From assembly GCA_036365455.1 (NCBI GenBank), contig JAWQUS010000020.1:6235001-6299000 (forward strand): a DNA stretch of 64,000 bases, in the 5' to 3' direction. Both the position numbers and the translations under genes were made by a program. This document shows, piece after piece, positions 1 to 10,059 of the stretch. The notes beneath the pieces are model-generated. The model made no database searches. It was not told where the DNA came from and saw only the letters and a list, made by a program, of their open reading frames with translations. The first letter of the stretch is position 1. Each line of letters opens with the position of its first letter. This stretch comes from Macrosoma leucophasiata (Eukaryota > Arthropoda > Insecta > Lepidoptera > Hedylidae).

Positions 1-411
1 GAATAGATTTAAATATTAACCTTTTATAAACCTTTATTTTTTGGTTTCACGTGAACTCACAAATTACCTACTATGTTTAGATGCAATAAACAAAAGTAGT
101 TTGTACAGAGAAACCCGGCGCTGTGGAGTATTAGTACACGGACGTGGGGGCTGGGTCGTTATTACCTACCTAGAAATATTTCAGTACGTATTAAGTGAAA
201 AAAATATATATATATCTCACCACTTTCTCTACCTATGTATCCTCCTTGCGTCGTTTTCCCCACAGCTGAGGGTCGTGACCCCCTCCACGGATCATTTTTT
301 GTCGGATGATAGGAGGTACGCCTTCGGGTACGGTTATCGGTAGTATGTATGGCCTCGTGCATTTTGCTGTCGAGTGTGGTGCGGATTTGATATGCTGTGT
401 ATGCTACATAA
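1..411. other. Unassigned AT-rich sequence left of mariner copy 1
   Basis: No gene or clear repeat is recognised. The segment 280-400 is somewhat richer in G and C and may belong to an old retroelement, but no second copy is visible here. Confidence 0.4.
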
Positions 412-592
412 TAGGTTGAGGAAAAAGTCTTTTCGCATTGTAGTATGTATGAACTTGTAATAAAATCTCTTTGGCTGTAATATTTGTATCTGGCTGGTTT
501 TGGTATCATTGAAAGTTAACATTTTAAAGAACATAATTCCAAATTCAAATTAGGCAAATGTGTGATTTTCATTTGTTTTTCGTACTGTCAAG

Positions 593-785
593 ATGAGTGA
601 ATCTCATGAAGAAATTCGATACATTTTAAAATTTTACTACAAAAAAGGAAAAAAATGCAACGCAAGCCGCGAAAAAAATTTGCGATGTTTATGGACCTAG
701 TGCAGTGTCTGTGAGAGTAGCACAAATTTGGTTTAAGCGTTTTCAATCCGGAAATTTTGATGTCAAAGATGCACCTCGCTCTGCT
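593..785 (+). pseudogene. mariner transposase, N-terminal fragment
   Basis: It starts with MSESHEEIRYILKFYYKKG, matching the start of the other two copies. An extra base in the A-run near 650 shifts the frame. Only the N-terminal DNA-binding region is present, and the catalytic Asp residues are absent. The piece stops at the fold-back junction, so it is a dead fragment. Confidence 0.85.
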
Positions 786-805
786 GGGCGACCAGAGCGA
801 GGTGC
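771..805. repeat. 13-bp perfect hairpin at the mariner copy 1 break
   Basis: Arms 771-783 and 793-805 are perfect reverse complements around a 9-base loop. The right arm plus 786-792 equals the reverse complement of intact mariner sequence (compare 29910-29930), so it is copied mariner sequence and not a chance palindrome. Confidence 0.85.
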
Positions 806-1260
806 TAAATAGTGACGTTGCGAAATTAATCGATACGAAAATGAAATATTTCCGAATCGATTCAATTCGTTTATAGTATAATCTAAACAACTACTATTTT
901 AGCGCAGTAGTTTCGTTTTTCACGTACTTATGGGCGTTGCGGATCATTACTTATTCAGTAACCGTCAAAACTTTTCCTAAACGTTTTTTTTTCGTTGGGG
1001 ACAATGTGTTTACGTCTTTTTGTGATGTACTTGGCTGAGGATTCATTTTGATGCCAAACCGAAACAAATAAATACACTTAAAGTTTAAAAAAAAATAGCT
1101 ATATAGGCTCTTTTATTATAAGTTTTGTTTTTTTAAAACATTAACTTTTAATATAATATTGCAATGATTACTAATAAATAAATAATTATTGTGATTATTA
1201 ATGTATTTTTTTCAATAAAAGCGATCAATAAATTTTAAAACTGGCACACTATTATAATTA
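803..1260 (-). mobile_element. DDE-type transposon remnant (Q repeat), copy 1
   Basis: About 455 bp match, in inverse orientation, the sequence at 13970-14387. The shared part runs from GCTAAATAGTGACG on the left to TGGCACAC...ATTATAATTA on the right, where mariner copy 2 begins. It carries a broken short reading frame on the minus strand (separate entry). No terminal inverted repeats could be defined, so the true ends are unknown. Confidence 0.7.
894..1046 (-). pseudogene. N-terminal piece of a DDE-transposase-like protein
   Basis: It has the same length (50 codons plus stop) as the open copy at 14144-14296, with the shared core LSPTKKKRL. One in-frame stop (TAA) breaks it. Several differences between the copies are conservative (Glu/Asp, Ile/Val), which suggests the ancestor was coding. 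From memory, the SPTKKKRLRK opening resembles arthropod proteins carrying a DDE_3 (IS630/Tc1-like) endonuclease domain; this was not checked by search. No catalytic domain is present. Confidence 0.4.
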
Positions 1261-1263
1261 ATA

Positions 1264-2546
1264 GGTTGGGAAAAAGTCTTTTTGCATTATAGTATGTATA
1301 GACTTGTAATAAAATCTCTTTGGTTGTAGTATTTGTATCTGGCTGGTTTTGGTATCATTTAAAGTTAAAATTTTAAAGAACATAATTCCAAATTCAAATT
1401 AGGCAAATGTGTGATTTTCATTTGTTTTTCGTACTGTCAAGATGAGTGAATCTAATGAAGAAATTCGATACATTTTAAAATTTTACTACAAAAAAGGTAA
1501 AAAGGCAACGCAAGCCACGAAAAAAAATTGCGATGTTTATGGACCTAGTGCAGTGTCTGTGAGAGTAGCACAAATTTGGCTTAAGCGTTTTCAATCCGGC
1601 AATTTTGATGTCAAAGATGAGACCTCGCTCTGGTCGCTCTATTACGGATAAAATGGATGCCATTTTTGAAAAGTGGAGCAAGATCGACATATCAGTAGTT
1701 ACGACGTAGCTGAAGAACTGAGAATTGATCACAAAACAGTTTTGGCGCATTTGAAAAAAGCTGGGTACAAAAAAAAGCTCAATATTTGGGTACCTCACGA
1801 GCTCACTGTAAGAAACCTAATGAACCGTGTACTCATTTGTGATTCTTTATTACGACGTAATGAAACCGAATCATTTTTGAAGAAGCTGATAACTGGTGAT
1901 GAAAAGTGGATCACGTACGACAAGAACGTGCGAAAAAGGTCGTGGTCAAAGGCCGGTCAGGCTTCACAGACTGTGGCGAAACCCGGGTTAACTCGCAATA
2001 AGGTGATGTTGTGTGTGTGGTAGGATTGGAAGGGCATTATTCATTATGAGCTATTACCACCAGGCAGGACTATCGATTCTGAACTCTACTGCGAACAACT
2101 GAAGAGATTCAAGCAAGAAGTTGAGAGAAAGCGGCTGGAATTGATCAACAAAAGGGGTGTGGTGTTTCATCATGATAACGCTAGACCTCACACATCTATA
2201 GCCACTCAGCAAAAATTAAGAGAGTTTGGCTGGGAGGTGTTAATGCATCCGCCGTATAGTCCTGACCTTGCACCTTCAGATTTCCACCTATTTCGGTCTC
2301 TTCAGAATTCTTTATGCAATGTTAGGTTAACATCACGAGAGGACTGCCAAATCCACTTGTCGCGGTATTTTGATGAGAAGTCCCAAAATTTTCATACGAT
2401 AGCAATGGGATCATGTCCCTACCCACAAGATGGCAAAAGGTTATCGAACAAAATGGTACATACATACTTTTGTTAAATTTAAATAAACTTTATTAAAAAA
2501 TGTTTGGAATTATCTTAAAAAATGCGAAGAAACTTTTTTCCGAACC
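1264..2546 (+). mobile_element. mariner copy 2, full length, inactive
   Basis: This is a complete element of about 1283 bp, the usual mariner length. Its inverted terminal repeats read GGTTGGGAAAAAGTC on the left and, as reverse complement, GGTTCGGAAAAAAGTTTC on the right. TA precedes the left end (1262-1263); the right-hand TA has decayed. It is inserted at the edge of the Q repeat. The transposase gene inside is broken. Confidence 0.93.
1442..2476 (+). pseudogene. mariner transposase (DD34D), frameshifted and stopped
   Basis: This was a cut-and-paste transposase acting on its own terminal repeats. Readable pieces are 1442-1627 (N-terminal helix-turn-helix region, MSESNEEIRYILKFYYKKG), about 1640-2023 (second HTH, the WVPHEL linker, and the first catalytic Asp in TGDEKWITYD) and 2024-2476 (HHDNARPHTS and YSPDLAPSD, supplying the second and third Asp with exactly 34 residues between them). 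Breaks are an extra base near 1617, a lost base near 1672, and a Trp-to-stop change (TAG) at 2021-2023. All three catalytic Asp codons survive. The family resembles the cecropia-type mariners of moths. Confidence 0.93.
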
Positions 2547-3660
2547 ATTTATATATATTCATGCTAAATTACAGCTTGTTAGTACTATGAGTCTCTGAGC
2601 TAAAATGCGCTCAGACGGACAGACGTACGGACGGACGGACATTGTATAAGGGTTCGAAACTATAAGGGTTCCTTGTAGACATAATAAAAAGAATAGAATT
2701 AAAGTTCATATTGCGAATGGTTATCGTCGCAATAAAATTAATAGGCCAGGAGAACAACACGTGCATTTTTATTATGAATTATCGCCTCTGAGGTGTCGTA
2801 TGGAATTTGAAGAGTTTATTACTTCATAGGAATCGTACATACCTAGACGAAACTAGCGTCCATAAAATGAAAATATCTGTCGTATAACTTGCGCTAAGTT
2901 AATAAAACTAAGTCAGTTTAAGACTAAGATTTTAGTTTATTAAACGATCTAAACAAATTTAGTTTTCCATATCATGAATAACGACCATTTTATGAAAAAA
3001 TCGCGTATTTGAAGATGAGTGTGAGCTACTCCTTAGTCCATAATTATTAAACATAAAAGCGATTATACAGCAGATTGAACCTACACCTGTAATTTGCCTC
3101 ATAAAAACTACAAAACCCCATAACGAATCCACAACCTCTTGGGGCAAATACTCGAGGTTTAAGTTAATTAATTGGGTCATTTATTATTTTCATCACAGCA
3201 AACATTTGTAAATACTTACAGAAATTAAGTCTTAATGTCGTGTATCATGTGCAAAGTTGGAAGTCAAACTATAATTTGACTATAAAGTTTGAAGCTATAG
3301 TCAAGAATATGCTATGATTTTTGCCATGAATTGGCAAACATATATGAAGTTCACGTTAAAGGTAATTGATACCGTAAAGTGAATATTCATATTTATACAG
3401 ACCTACATGCAGATACAAGTCACAATCGCTTAGGTGTGAGAGGTAACTTATTACTTGCTACGAAGTAAACAATTCCAATGAAATATCTTTACACACCTCT
3501 TAAGGTGTGCGAAGGAGATCATAGTGAAGTGAAGCTCATAATTATATGTTACAAAAGGATTTTCCTAGTGTGGTTCAGTAGGTAGGTTTCAAAACTATAA
3601 ATTATTATCATAAACTTTTTCTCGCGACTTCGTCCGTGTGGACATTGTTACGAATTCTAC
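2547..3660. other. Unassigned intronic-type sequence with one GGGTTCC repeat scrap
   Basis: A degraded GGGTTCCGT-type repeat with a GACGGACAGACG microsatellite lies at about 2605-2680. The remainder (2690-3600) is AT-rich and shows no coding or repeat signature. A Helitron-end-like scrap, CTCGCGACTTCGTCC, lies at 3622-3636. Confidence 0.5.
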
Positions 3661-3689
3661 AATTCGTCATCATCCTCATCATTCATCAT

Positions 3690-3960
3690 ATCAGCCAAAA
3701 ATGTATACTAAAGGGGATATGCCATAATCGCCACGCTTGCCATACGGATTGGCGGTTGCAGTGGCGGTAGTTTTATCGCAAGACGCTGCTGCCCAGCTTG
3801 ATGTATTGCACTTACTACTGCCCCATTTGAATGGTTTGACCGGCATTGTTCGGTTGAGTGACTGCACTAGTGGAAGAATTCCAGTAGAAGAAAATACTTC
3901 CGATAGTGGGCGGTGGGGTTGTCACGTCCCGATGCAGGAAATCAATTCTTAAAAACGTCT
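3690..3960 (+). repeat. D repeat, copy 1
   Basis: The stretch from GTTTTATCGCAAGACGC to GTTGTCACGTCCCGATGC matches the reverse complement of 25735-25940, with shared blocks TGTTCGGTT and GACTGCACT. It is moderately diverged. It holds no convincing gene, and its family is not recognised. Confidence 0.65.
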
Positions 3961-4423
3961 GATCCAGGGCCTACAAACATCTTCAAAATTATTCTTCGTT
4001 TTCGAAATAATAATTGCAAATTAGTCACTTTTTTTAATCCAGATAAAACTTTACAAACCGTTAATAAAAACGGTTACACAGGCTTACAGTTCACCGATCT
4101 GATCCAAATAATTACGAAGTGAAAATGTCAGTGTTAACACTTTTTTCTTCGTATGCCTGATAAATAACTTCCAATCTTGAGTAGAAACAGACATGTCGCT
4201 AGGGCTGCTACCTCATATTTCAGGGATTTTTAAATTAATTCGGAGTAACCTTTCTACACAGGTACGGACGGAACCTTGGTCCAGCTGGACCAACTTCTCA
4301 GTAAGGCTGATTGGAATCAACATTTTTATAAAAATGCGATTTATTTGGATATAATGTCCGTGAGTGCAATATTCCAAAAAAAAGAGAATATCAAATCTTT
4401 ATAAGACTTCATTTTCATAAATA

Positions 4424-4640
4424 ATGTAATAATACTACGTATAGAATAGACACTTCGACGTCCCGCCCGATTTCCCCGCATCACCCAACCACCTCCCCTC
4501 TTATGGGCGACGGTTGGTATTTTCTAAGTGCTACGCACACAGGTGCACGTGTAAATACATGTCACTGATTGATGTCTGTGTAATAGAGACCAAATTAAGC
4601 GTTTGTATGGAATTTTGGCGGAGTGTCCGCGGTGTGACCA
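4424..4640 (+). repeat. N repeat, copy 1
   Basis: Matches 10696-10868 and 25368-25534, all in the same orientation. Shared marks are AATAATACTACGTATAGAAT, CGACGTCCCGCCCGATTT and ATGGGCGACGGTTGGTAT. This copy and the 10.7-kb copy also share the right part ending GGAGTGTCCGCGGTGTG. No terminal inverted repeats were found. Confidence 0.75.
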
Positions 4641-5098
4641 CATTTAGCTACTTAGTAGATGCTGGTATTTACACTGTATATTTTATGTTTTCTCACTTCT
4701 ATAACTTATGAAACGTGGCATTGTGATGATAAATACAAAATGCACCTATATCACCACACCATTATAGACAGCGGAATCGACAGTGTATTCTACTATTAAA
4801 ATAAAATAATTTAATGAGACGTTACAAAAACCACAAAAACAGTGGCAGCCCTACCCACAACTGTATTAGGGTTCAGTAACGAGCATCAAATAATTCCCAA
4901 GTCAGCAATAGTGTATACTAGAACGAATTAGGTATGATTGCTTTACGCACACTTTAAACGTCTTTTACGGAATTTTTAAATTGACAACCCCCGTCGAGTG
5001 TTGTGCACATTATGCTTTGATGGAGTGAACATCTCGACCGGTGGGTCATGATGTATTGAAACAGGCATGTGCGTTTCTCACGAATGCATTTATGTTTA

Positions 5099-5150
5099 AC
5101 TAGTTGTTGCCCGCGGCTTCGCCCGCGTGGATGTCGTTTTATAAACAACT
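5099..5150 (-). mobile_element. Helitron 3'-end fragment
   Basis: CTAGTTGTTGCCCGCGGCTT followed by CGCCCGCGTGG reads on the minus strand as a GC-rich hairpin region ending CTAG, like the other short Helitrons of the window. The rest of the element is missing. Confidence 0.5.
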
Positions 5151-5383
5151 AAGTACAGACAGACAGAGTTACTTTCGCATGTATAATATTTGTAGGGAAG
5201 TAGGGATTTTATATTTATAGGAAAGTCTTATCAGTGTATCTGTTTGTAAAATACTGTATGGTAGGTGCACCTAACTTAAAATAAAATGTGGATTTCTTTT
5301 TTTTTTGCATAGTTTAAGATTATTACTTTAGATGTTTGACCAAAACATAAAAAAAATATTGTTCCAATGAAATATCTTTTAAT

Positions 5384-5542
5384 GGTGTTAAGAGTTCCAG
5401 AGTGATACCTGGAGGACGTACGCACCATCGCATTACCTAATCTATTAGCCAATAAATGTAAAATATTAGTGTAAATAGTACTTGTGCCATCGTGTTGCGG
5501 TTAGATGGCAATGTATGGCATCGTAATTTCTGTCACAGGGGC
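5384..5542 (+). repeat. A-element, 5' half, diverged
   Basis: Matches the left half of the A-element, with GCACCATCGCATTACCTAAT and the ATGGCATCGTAATTTCTGTC region. It directly faces an inverted partial copy on the right. Confidence 0.75.
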
Positions 5543-5552
5543 CAAACATCAT

Positions 5553-5637
5553 GTTTACCATTTGGCGGCAGATCGATGACGTAATGCGGTGATGCCTACG
5601 CCCTCGAGCTCCGATACTGGAACTCTATCATCAGTAG
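5553..5637 (-). repeat. A-element, 5' end, inverted against its neighbour
   Basis: Reads TTTGGCGGCAGAT...TAATGCGGTGATGCCTACGC and then the AGCTCC palindromic start of the A-element in reverse. With the plus copy at 5384 it forms a fold-back pair. Confidence 0.75.
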
Positions 5638-5740
5638 ACCATCAGTTTTAGTTGTATATAGTTGTTTTCATCAGTTTTTGGTATTGCCTTCTAAAAAGCA
5701 AATTAAGACGTAGGTATTCATAATTTATTGCCTCTATATA

Positions 5741-6256
5741 ACTGCCTCGGTAGCCTAGTGGTAGCAGGCCTCTACTAATACGCTGAGGTCCTGGGTTCAA
5801 TTCCCGGGTCGTGGGTTTATCTATACTTTATAATATCATAAAGCTGAAGAGTTTGTTTGTTTGTTTGTTTACACGCGCTAATGTCGGGAACTACTGGTCC
5901 GATTTGAAAGGTTCTTTCGGTGTTAGATAGCCCATTTATCGAGGAAGGCTTTAGGCCACCATGACGCTATGACTAATAGGAACGGATCAGGACGGACGAA
6001 GCCGGGGCGGGCCGCTAGTCAGAGATAATGGTGTAAAGTTCTTTATCTCTGGTTCTATTGGGATTTTTCCATTTTCTGGAAATTTCCCAGTACCTCGAAG
6101 TTTGGTAATATAATATGCCCGGAGATGTCAACAGGCTCGCCACCTGTTACATGGGCCAAAACGTAACCGGCGAATCGTGGGTGTTTTCATGTATGCTTGA
6201 ATGCATGCATTTACCTCTGCCTACCCCTTCGGGGATTACAGGCGTGAAGTTACGTA
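5741..6256 (+). mobile_element. SINE-1, split by a Helitron
   Basis: The left part, 5741-5819, is the tRNA-like head: A-box-like GTAGCCTAGTGGTAG and B-box-like GGGTTCAATTCCC. The right part, 6019-6256, is the body and tail: TTTCCATTTTCTGG, GGCGAATCGTGGGTG, then CTCTGCCTACCCC and the ending GGCGTGAAGTTACG. Helitron insertion at 5819/6019 separates them. Other copies are at 27268, 34399, 35534, 42616, 45409, 48700 and 61431. Confidence 0.9.
5820..6018 (+). mobile_element. Short non-autonomous Helitron inside SINE-1
   Basis: Starts TCTATACTTTATAATATC and ends GGGCGGGCCGCTAG. It sits between a host A (5819) and a host T (6019) with no target duplication, as Helitrons do. A GTTT microsatellite follows the 5' end, and a GC-rich stretch able to fold precedes CTAG. 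Near relatives, inverted, are at 33702 and 50426. It has no coding capacity. Confidence 0.88.
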
Positions 6257-6521
6257 TTCATTATTTATTACCTCAGACCAGTCATAAAAAAATAGTTATT
6301 TTTGTAAACATGTGAGCCACGACCAAATTGAATTTTCGTTTGTACGTTGCCGCACGTCATAATTTCCCATGTACGGCTCATCAGGTGTCATGTGGCGTGA
6401 AGGCTACATATTGCGCGTGCGCAGAATACATCAGCCTCCCGTTTTGTAATGTGAACACATTAACTACTGTTGTGCGGAATATTCACGTTCGGTTACTGAT
6501 GAAGCTAATTTGCTCGGTACA

Positions 6522-6774
6522 TCTATATATATAAAAATCAATTGCTGTTCGTTAGTCTCACTAAAACTAGAGAACGGCTTTACCGATTTAGCTAATTTTG
6601 GTATTGAATGATTTTTGGAAGTCCAGGGAAGGTCAAAGTTACGAAAATATGAAGATATTGAAGAGAAATAATAAAAACCACAATTTCATTTTCCCATACA
6701 AATAGTCCGTATCTATCGAACCTTTGACACATTATTTCATTCTGAGGCAATACGAAGTTTGCGGGGTCAGCTAG
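6522..6774 (+). mobile_element. Helitron, F subfamily, complete
   Basis: Starts TCTATATATATAAAAATCAA and ends GGGGTCAGCTAG, between host A (6521) and T (6775). The body includes CTGTTCGTTAGTCTC and the AATACGAAGTTTGC end block shared with copies at 20959, 22296, 35868, 48071 and 51140. Confidence 0.85.
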
Positions 6775-7196
6775 TTTTCAGTTAAACACAGACGATGCAC
6801 TATCAATAATTTAAAAAAAAACAGAAATATCTTTAAATTTTTTTGGACACAAAATACTTACGAAAAATTAGGTTTTTACAGGTACAATTTTGAAATCAGT
6901 GTCAGTCAATAAAAAATATTATTAATATCCGCTGCAGTTATTTAAACGCTATCGTATCGATAAATACTTGTGCACTTGACATTTTTCTTAACCACGGAAA
7001 GAAAGTAAATTTATTCGCGTTGTCAACCAAGCAAAAAATAATTATAAGATAATCGAATGTACTCCAGAACACCCGAATACACACACATGCACGAGTAGAT
7101 AATACTCGTCTTGTCAACAAACACGTCGACGGAATTCAGTTGCAAGTCGTATTAAACATTTTCCTCACAGATAAAGGGAAGATAAAAATCTGGCGC

Positions 7197-7202
7197 TATA
7201 AA
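7197..7202 (+). promoter_or_regulatory. TATA box candidate of exon 1A
   Basis: TATAAA lies in GGCGCTATAAAATGCC, about 150 bp before the ATG of exon 1A. A transcription start some 25-30 bp downstream (about 7225-7230) would fit. No strong initiator motif was pinned down. Confidence 0.5.
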
Positions 7203-7314
7203 ATGCCGTAACGTGTTCCAATATTCGTAATTCATCCTAAAAACTACTTTCAAGATAGTGAAAATTCACACGCGTTCGCAGTGAACAGTGACACAAATCT
7301 AACGAACCAGCCCA

Positions 7315-7332
7315 ATGGGGGCCAGGAAATAG
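7315..7332 (+). promoter_or_regulatory. Upstream ORF MGARK in the exon 1A leader
   Basis: ATG at 7315 opens five codons and stops at TAG (7330-7332), 18 bases before the main ATG. It lies downstream of the TATA box and so probably in the mRNA leader, where it could damp initiation at the main start. Confidence 0.4.
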
Positions 7333-7350
7333 CAATTAAGTTGGAAACAA

Positions 7351-7788
7351 ATGCGGGCGACTAAGATGACGTCGTCGCATTGCCGCAGCGCGACCCCGCC
7401 ACTATCGCGGGCGTCGTCGACGGACTTGGTTCCGTGTATATCGCCGGACCTGCCGCGGCATCGCGCTTTATCGCCGGACGTATCGCTGGACTTCGCGCGA
7501 CACCGCCCTATATCGCCAGACCTGTTAGACCGGACGCTGTCTCCGGACTTCCCGCGCCGGTCCCGGTCCCCGGCGAGGCCTCGGTCCCTGATGGAGTCCC
7601 TGCTGGTCGCGAAGATGGAAGCGCTGAGTACGGGCAAGCTTGTGCGGACGGACTCGATGGACAGCTGCAGTAGTTTTGGCTCGATGTCGTCACTGCCGAG
7701 CGACGTGTGCAGGTGTGATGACTGCCTGTTGGGGATAGTGGATTTTTATATGCCGAGCCCAGCTGATGCAAATAAAACGTTTAAAAAG
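7351..7788 (+). CDS. First coding exon 1A of an unidentified host gene
   Basis: The exon is 146 codons, ending exactly in phase 0 at a strong splice donor (AAG|GTGAGT, intron from 7789). The start is the first long-frame ATG at 7351; a second in-frame ATG at 7366 has the better context (A at -3). Residues 31-66 hold four SPD repeats (31, 41, 55, 64) in an Arg/Pro/Ser-rich region, followed by SRSPARPRS: likely proline-directed phosphorylation sites in a disordered segment. Residues 102-117 are Ser-rich, and CRCDDC sits at 120-125, followed by 21 residues ending TFKK. No signal peptide or membrane segment is seen. It is strongly GC-rich against its surroundings. The CxCxDC motif and phase match exon 1B at 37396, so the two are probably alternative starts of one protein. 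The gene is not recognised. Confidence 0.75.
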
Positions 7789-7836
7789 GTGAGTTTTTTA
7801 CTCTTTTGTTTCTGTGGTTGTAAATTTGTGCTATAG

Positions 7837-8177
7837 GTAAAATCATCGAAGCGGTCGCTAGGTTTAACATTGATTATTTAAATGTTTTTTTTTTTTTTTG
7901 CACGCTGTTATTATTAGCATAACCTTTCTTCCGGTGTGATAGATAGGTATATGGAATATAAAAAATGTAAAGGCAGGTACATATTGTTGCTTGACATATT
8001 TTTTAACTGATGATAGGTACATTCTTTTGTAACATTTGCCGACGAATCTGTGGATTGGATTCGTTAGCACAAACAAACACATTCAGTGATATAGGTAGTT
8101 CGATGGTAATATATGTATGGTAAAGTCTTAGCTATTACCTATTACCTAGTAGTGAAAATCTGACAATAGCCAATAAC
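7837..8177. other. Start of the intron after exon 1A
   Basis: AT-rich intron sequence with a T-run at 7885-7898. No repeat family or gene is recognised. No acceptor belonging to the 1A donor could be assigned anywhere in the window. Confidence 0.5.
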
Positions 8178-8262
8178 GTCTTCGCAGGTTTTCACGAGTT
8201 TCACATTTAAAGGAAACTATATTTGCGGATTTTTTTTCGCATATACAATATTACCAACATGT
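8178..8262 (+). repeat. P repeat, diverged partial copy
   Basis: CTTCGCAGGTTTTCACGAG followed by ATTTGCGGATTTTTTTTCGC and ATATACAATATT corresponds to the arms of the palindromic element at 44006. A further partial copy is at 42066-42145. Confidence 0.55.
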
Positions 8263-8393
8263 GACGTTTTAGGCACGTAAACACTACTCCCAGAACACGG
8301 CATAAAAATCTCGTTTAGTAGGAAAAAAACGGTTTAGGAATGAGATCTTTGTATTTATAATTACGGGATTTAGCTTTCCAGTTACAACAGTTA

Positions 8394-8530
8394 GGAGTAT
8401 TGTTTATTATGTGTACGCGAGAGAAATAAGCAAATATATTGTAATGACAATGAGCAAGACTAGTATTGGTTATTATGTGTACGCGAGAGAAATAACCAAA
8501 TATATTATAATGACAATGGGCAAGACTCAT
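8394..8530. repeat. Tandem duplication of about 65 bp
   Basis: The block TTATGTGTACGCGAGAGAAA, continuing to about 8460, recurs at 8470-8529 with few changes. Two units are present, and no coding function is visible. Confidence 0.75.
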
Positions 8531-8567
8531 CTCTAGCAAAGCAGGCATTCGTGGGGAAGTAAGAATC

Positions 8568-8762
8568 TGTTAGGGTTCCTTACCCAAATTGTGAAAACGG
8601 GACCCGACTATTAAGACTCCTCTGTCAGTCTGTCTGTCTGTTACCATACTATACCTATTTCATGATGGTCCAACGTGATTTTTTTGCGTTTTTTATAGAT
8701 AATGGTTCGGAAACCTTCATGTGCGAGTCCGACTCGCTCTTCGTTGGTTTTTTAGTTTTTTT
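8568..8762 (+). repeat. GGGTTCC-type dispersed repeat
   Basis: Begins GTTAGGGTTCCTTACCC and continues through a CTGTCTGTCTG run to the ending GCGAGTCCGACTCGCTCTTC plus GGTTTTTT. This is a very common lepidopteran repeat type. Related pieces are at 2605, 19895, 42905, 45204, 58664 and 60590. Confidence 0.75.
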
Positions 8763-9247
8763 CATCTGTGTTGTGTCGTCGATGCTTTTTATGCAGTCAT
8801 AACCTGACCTGAAAAAAAATATAGTTTATAATGGTTCTAGAATTTTACGGTAATATTATAAGCTAAGTAGCAACTATGCTACCGCCGACCTAGTTAGTTT
8901 TTTATTAAGGAGGTTATTATTATAGTAAACATAACGAAAATAGCTTTGACTTTTTGTGCATAGGTAAATCTTGATAGTATTTTTAAAGGCTAGCTAGATG
9001 AACAAAGCAATTTAATTTCCTGACTTATGTAGTTTATTTTAAGGACTAAATTCTAATGCTGCTTCCTTAGCTAAACCAGAAAATCTAAATGTGCTCATCG
9101 TATCAAATCAAAACTCATAACGTTTTTTATAAGTCACGTAGATACAATCCTAACTTTATGCCCTCACGTAGGCAGACAGTTAAAATATAAAAGGACTTTC
9201 TGTATGGGTGGTCCATTCTTTGTTAGTAGGCAGACAAATGACACAAC

Positions 9248-9520
9248 TAGTGTTAGAGCTCTAGTGACGGAGCTCGCGGGCGTAGGCACCACCGCATTAC
9301 TTGACGCTAACTGCTAGTGTTCAGCACTATCGTGTTCCGGTCAGGTGTTAATGTATGGCCCTGTTATTTCCGGCACAGAGTCATAACACCTTAGGCCTCA
9401 GGTAACGCATCTGCATTTTGACCTTGGTCTTTGTGTAAGTGTCTATAGGCTACAGTCATCACTTAACATCAATGTGAACTGCATGCATGTTCACCACTTC
9501 CATTACATAAAAAAAAAATA
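9248..9520 (+). repeat. A-element, nearly full length, right half of a fold-back
   Basis: The start (GCTCTAGTGACGGAGCTC) and the end (CACTTCCATTACATAAAAAA) match the family ends. The poly-A tail abuts an inverted copy tail-to-tail. Confidence 0.88.
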
Positions 9521-9663
9521 AGGTGGCAAACAAGCATGCACCTTACATCGATGTTAATGTGATGACTGCAGCCTATAGGCACTTACACAAAGACCAAGGT
9601 CAAAATGCAGATGCGTTACCACTCCTGAGGCCTAAGGTGTTATGCCTCTGTGCCGCAAAGACC
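9521..9663 (-). repeat. A-element 3' half, tail-to-tail with 9248
   Basis: AGGTGGCAAACAAGCATGC through GGCCTAAGGTGTTATGCC is the family 3' half in reverse. With 9380-9520 it forms an inverted repeat with arms of about 140 bp. Confidence 0.88.
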
Positions 9664-9942
9664 AGGGGTGCGACCACCTATCGACATTGCTGTCGTCATT
9701 GTCATTGCTGTCAAATTTTAAAATCGATTTTAACTTTAACTAAATAACAATAATCGAAATAATCTACCGTTATCGCTTGATATATTATCTCCTACGAAAA
9801 CAAGAACATCAATCAGATTATCAATACTATTTATAAAGGAGCTACAAATCGACATGCAAATTTGACAGTAATGATAATGTCAGCAGAAATACAGATAGGC
9901 GGTGGCAGCCCTGAGGTCAAAATGTACAGTGATCATCAAGTA

Positions 9943-10018
9943 TTAATGCACATCGAGCCTATGAAAGTGACAATCGCCTAGTTTCGGCTCTATAGAGCGT
10001 TATCTCTGCTCTTCCTGA
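9943..10018 (+). repeat. M repeat, partial
   Basis: GCACATCGAGCCTATGAAAG through GAGCGTTATCTCTGCT matches the left part of the copy at 48442. Confidence 0.6.
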
Positions 10019-10059
10019 GGTCGATCTGCATTATTTCTTGTTGGATACAACGCATCTGC

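Larger units (their letters stand above)
414..805 (+). mobile_element. mariner copy 1, 5' part only, ending in a fold-back
   Basis: The 5' terminal repeat (GGTTGAGGAAAAAGTC), the leader and the start of the transposase match the other two mariner copies at 1264 and 28171. After the transposase codons around 771-785 the sequence does not continue into the rest of mariner. Instead it turns back on itself, and the following 20 bases (786-805) are the exact reverse complement of mariner sequence. It then runs into an unrelated repeat. The left flank carries TA at 412-413, the usual mariner target duplication. The element cannot move by itself. Confidence 0.9.

Noticed and set aside
5741..5819. 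Possible tRNA gene
   Set aside because: The same head recurs at the start of every SINE-1, followed by the SINE body, so it is a SINE head.
6115..6315. Short frame with a Met start (also at 45582)
   Set aside because: The same peptide appears wherever SINE-1 is read in this frame; it is repeat sequence.
7299..7771. Long frames on the opposite strand and in another frame over exon 1A
   Set aside because: They are shadows of the GC-rich exon; only the 7351 frame ends at a good splice donor in a sensible phase.
8394..8530. CRISPR-like direct repeats
   Set aside because: Only two adjacent long units without spacers, in a eukaryotic genome; a plain tandem duplication.
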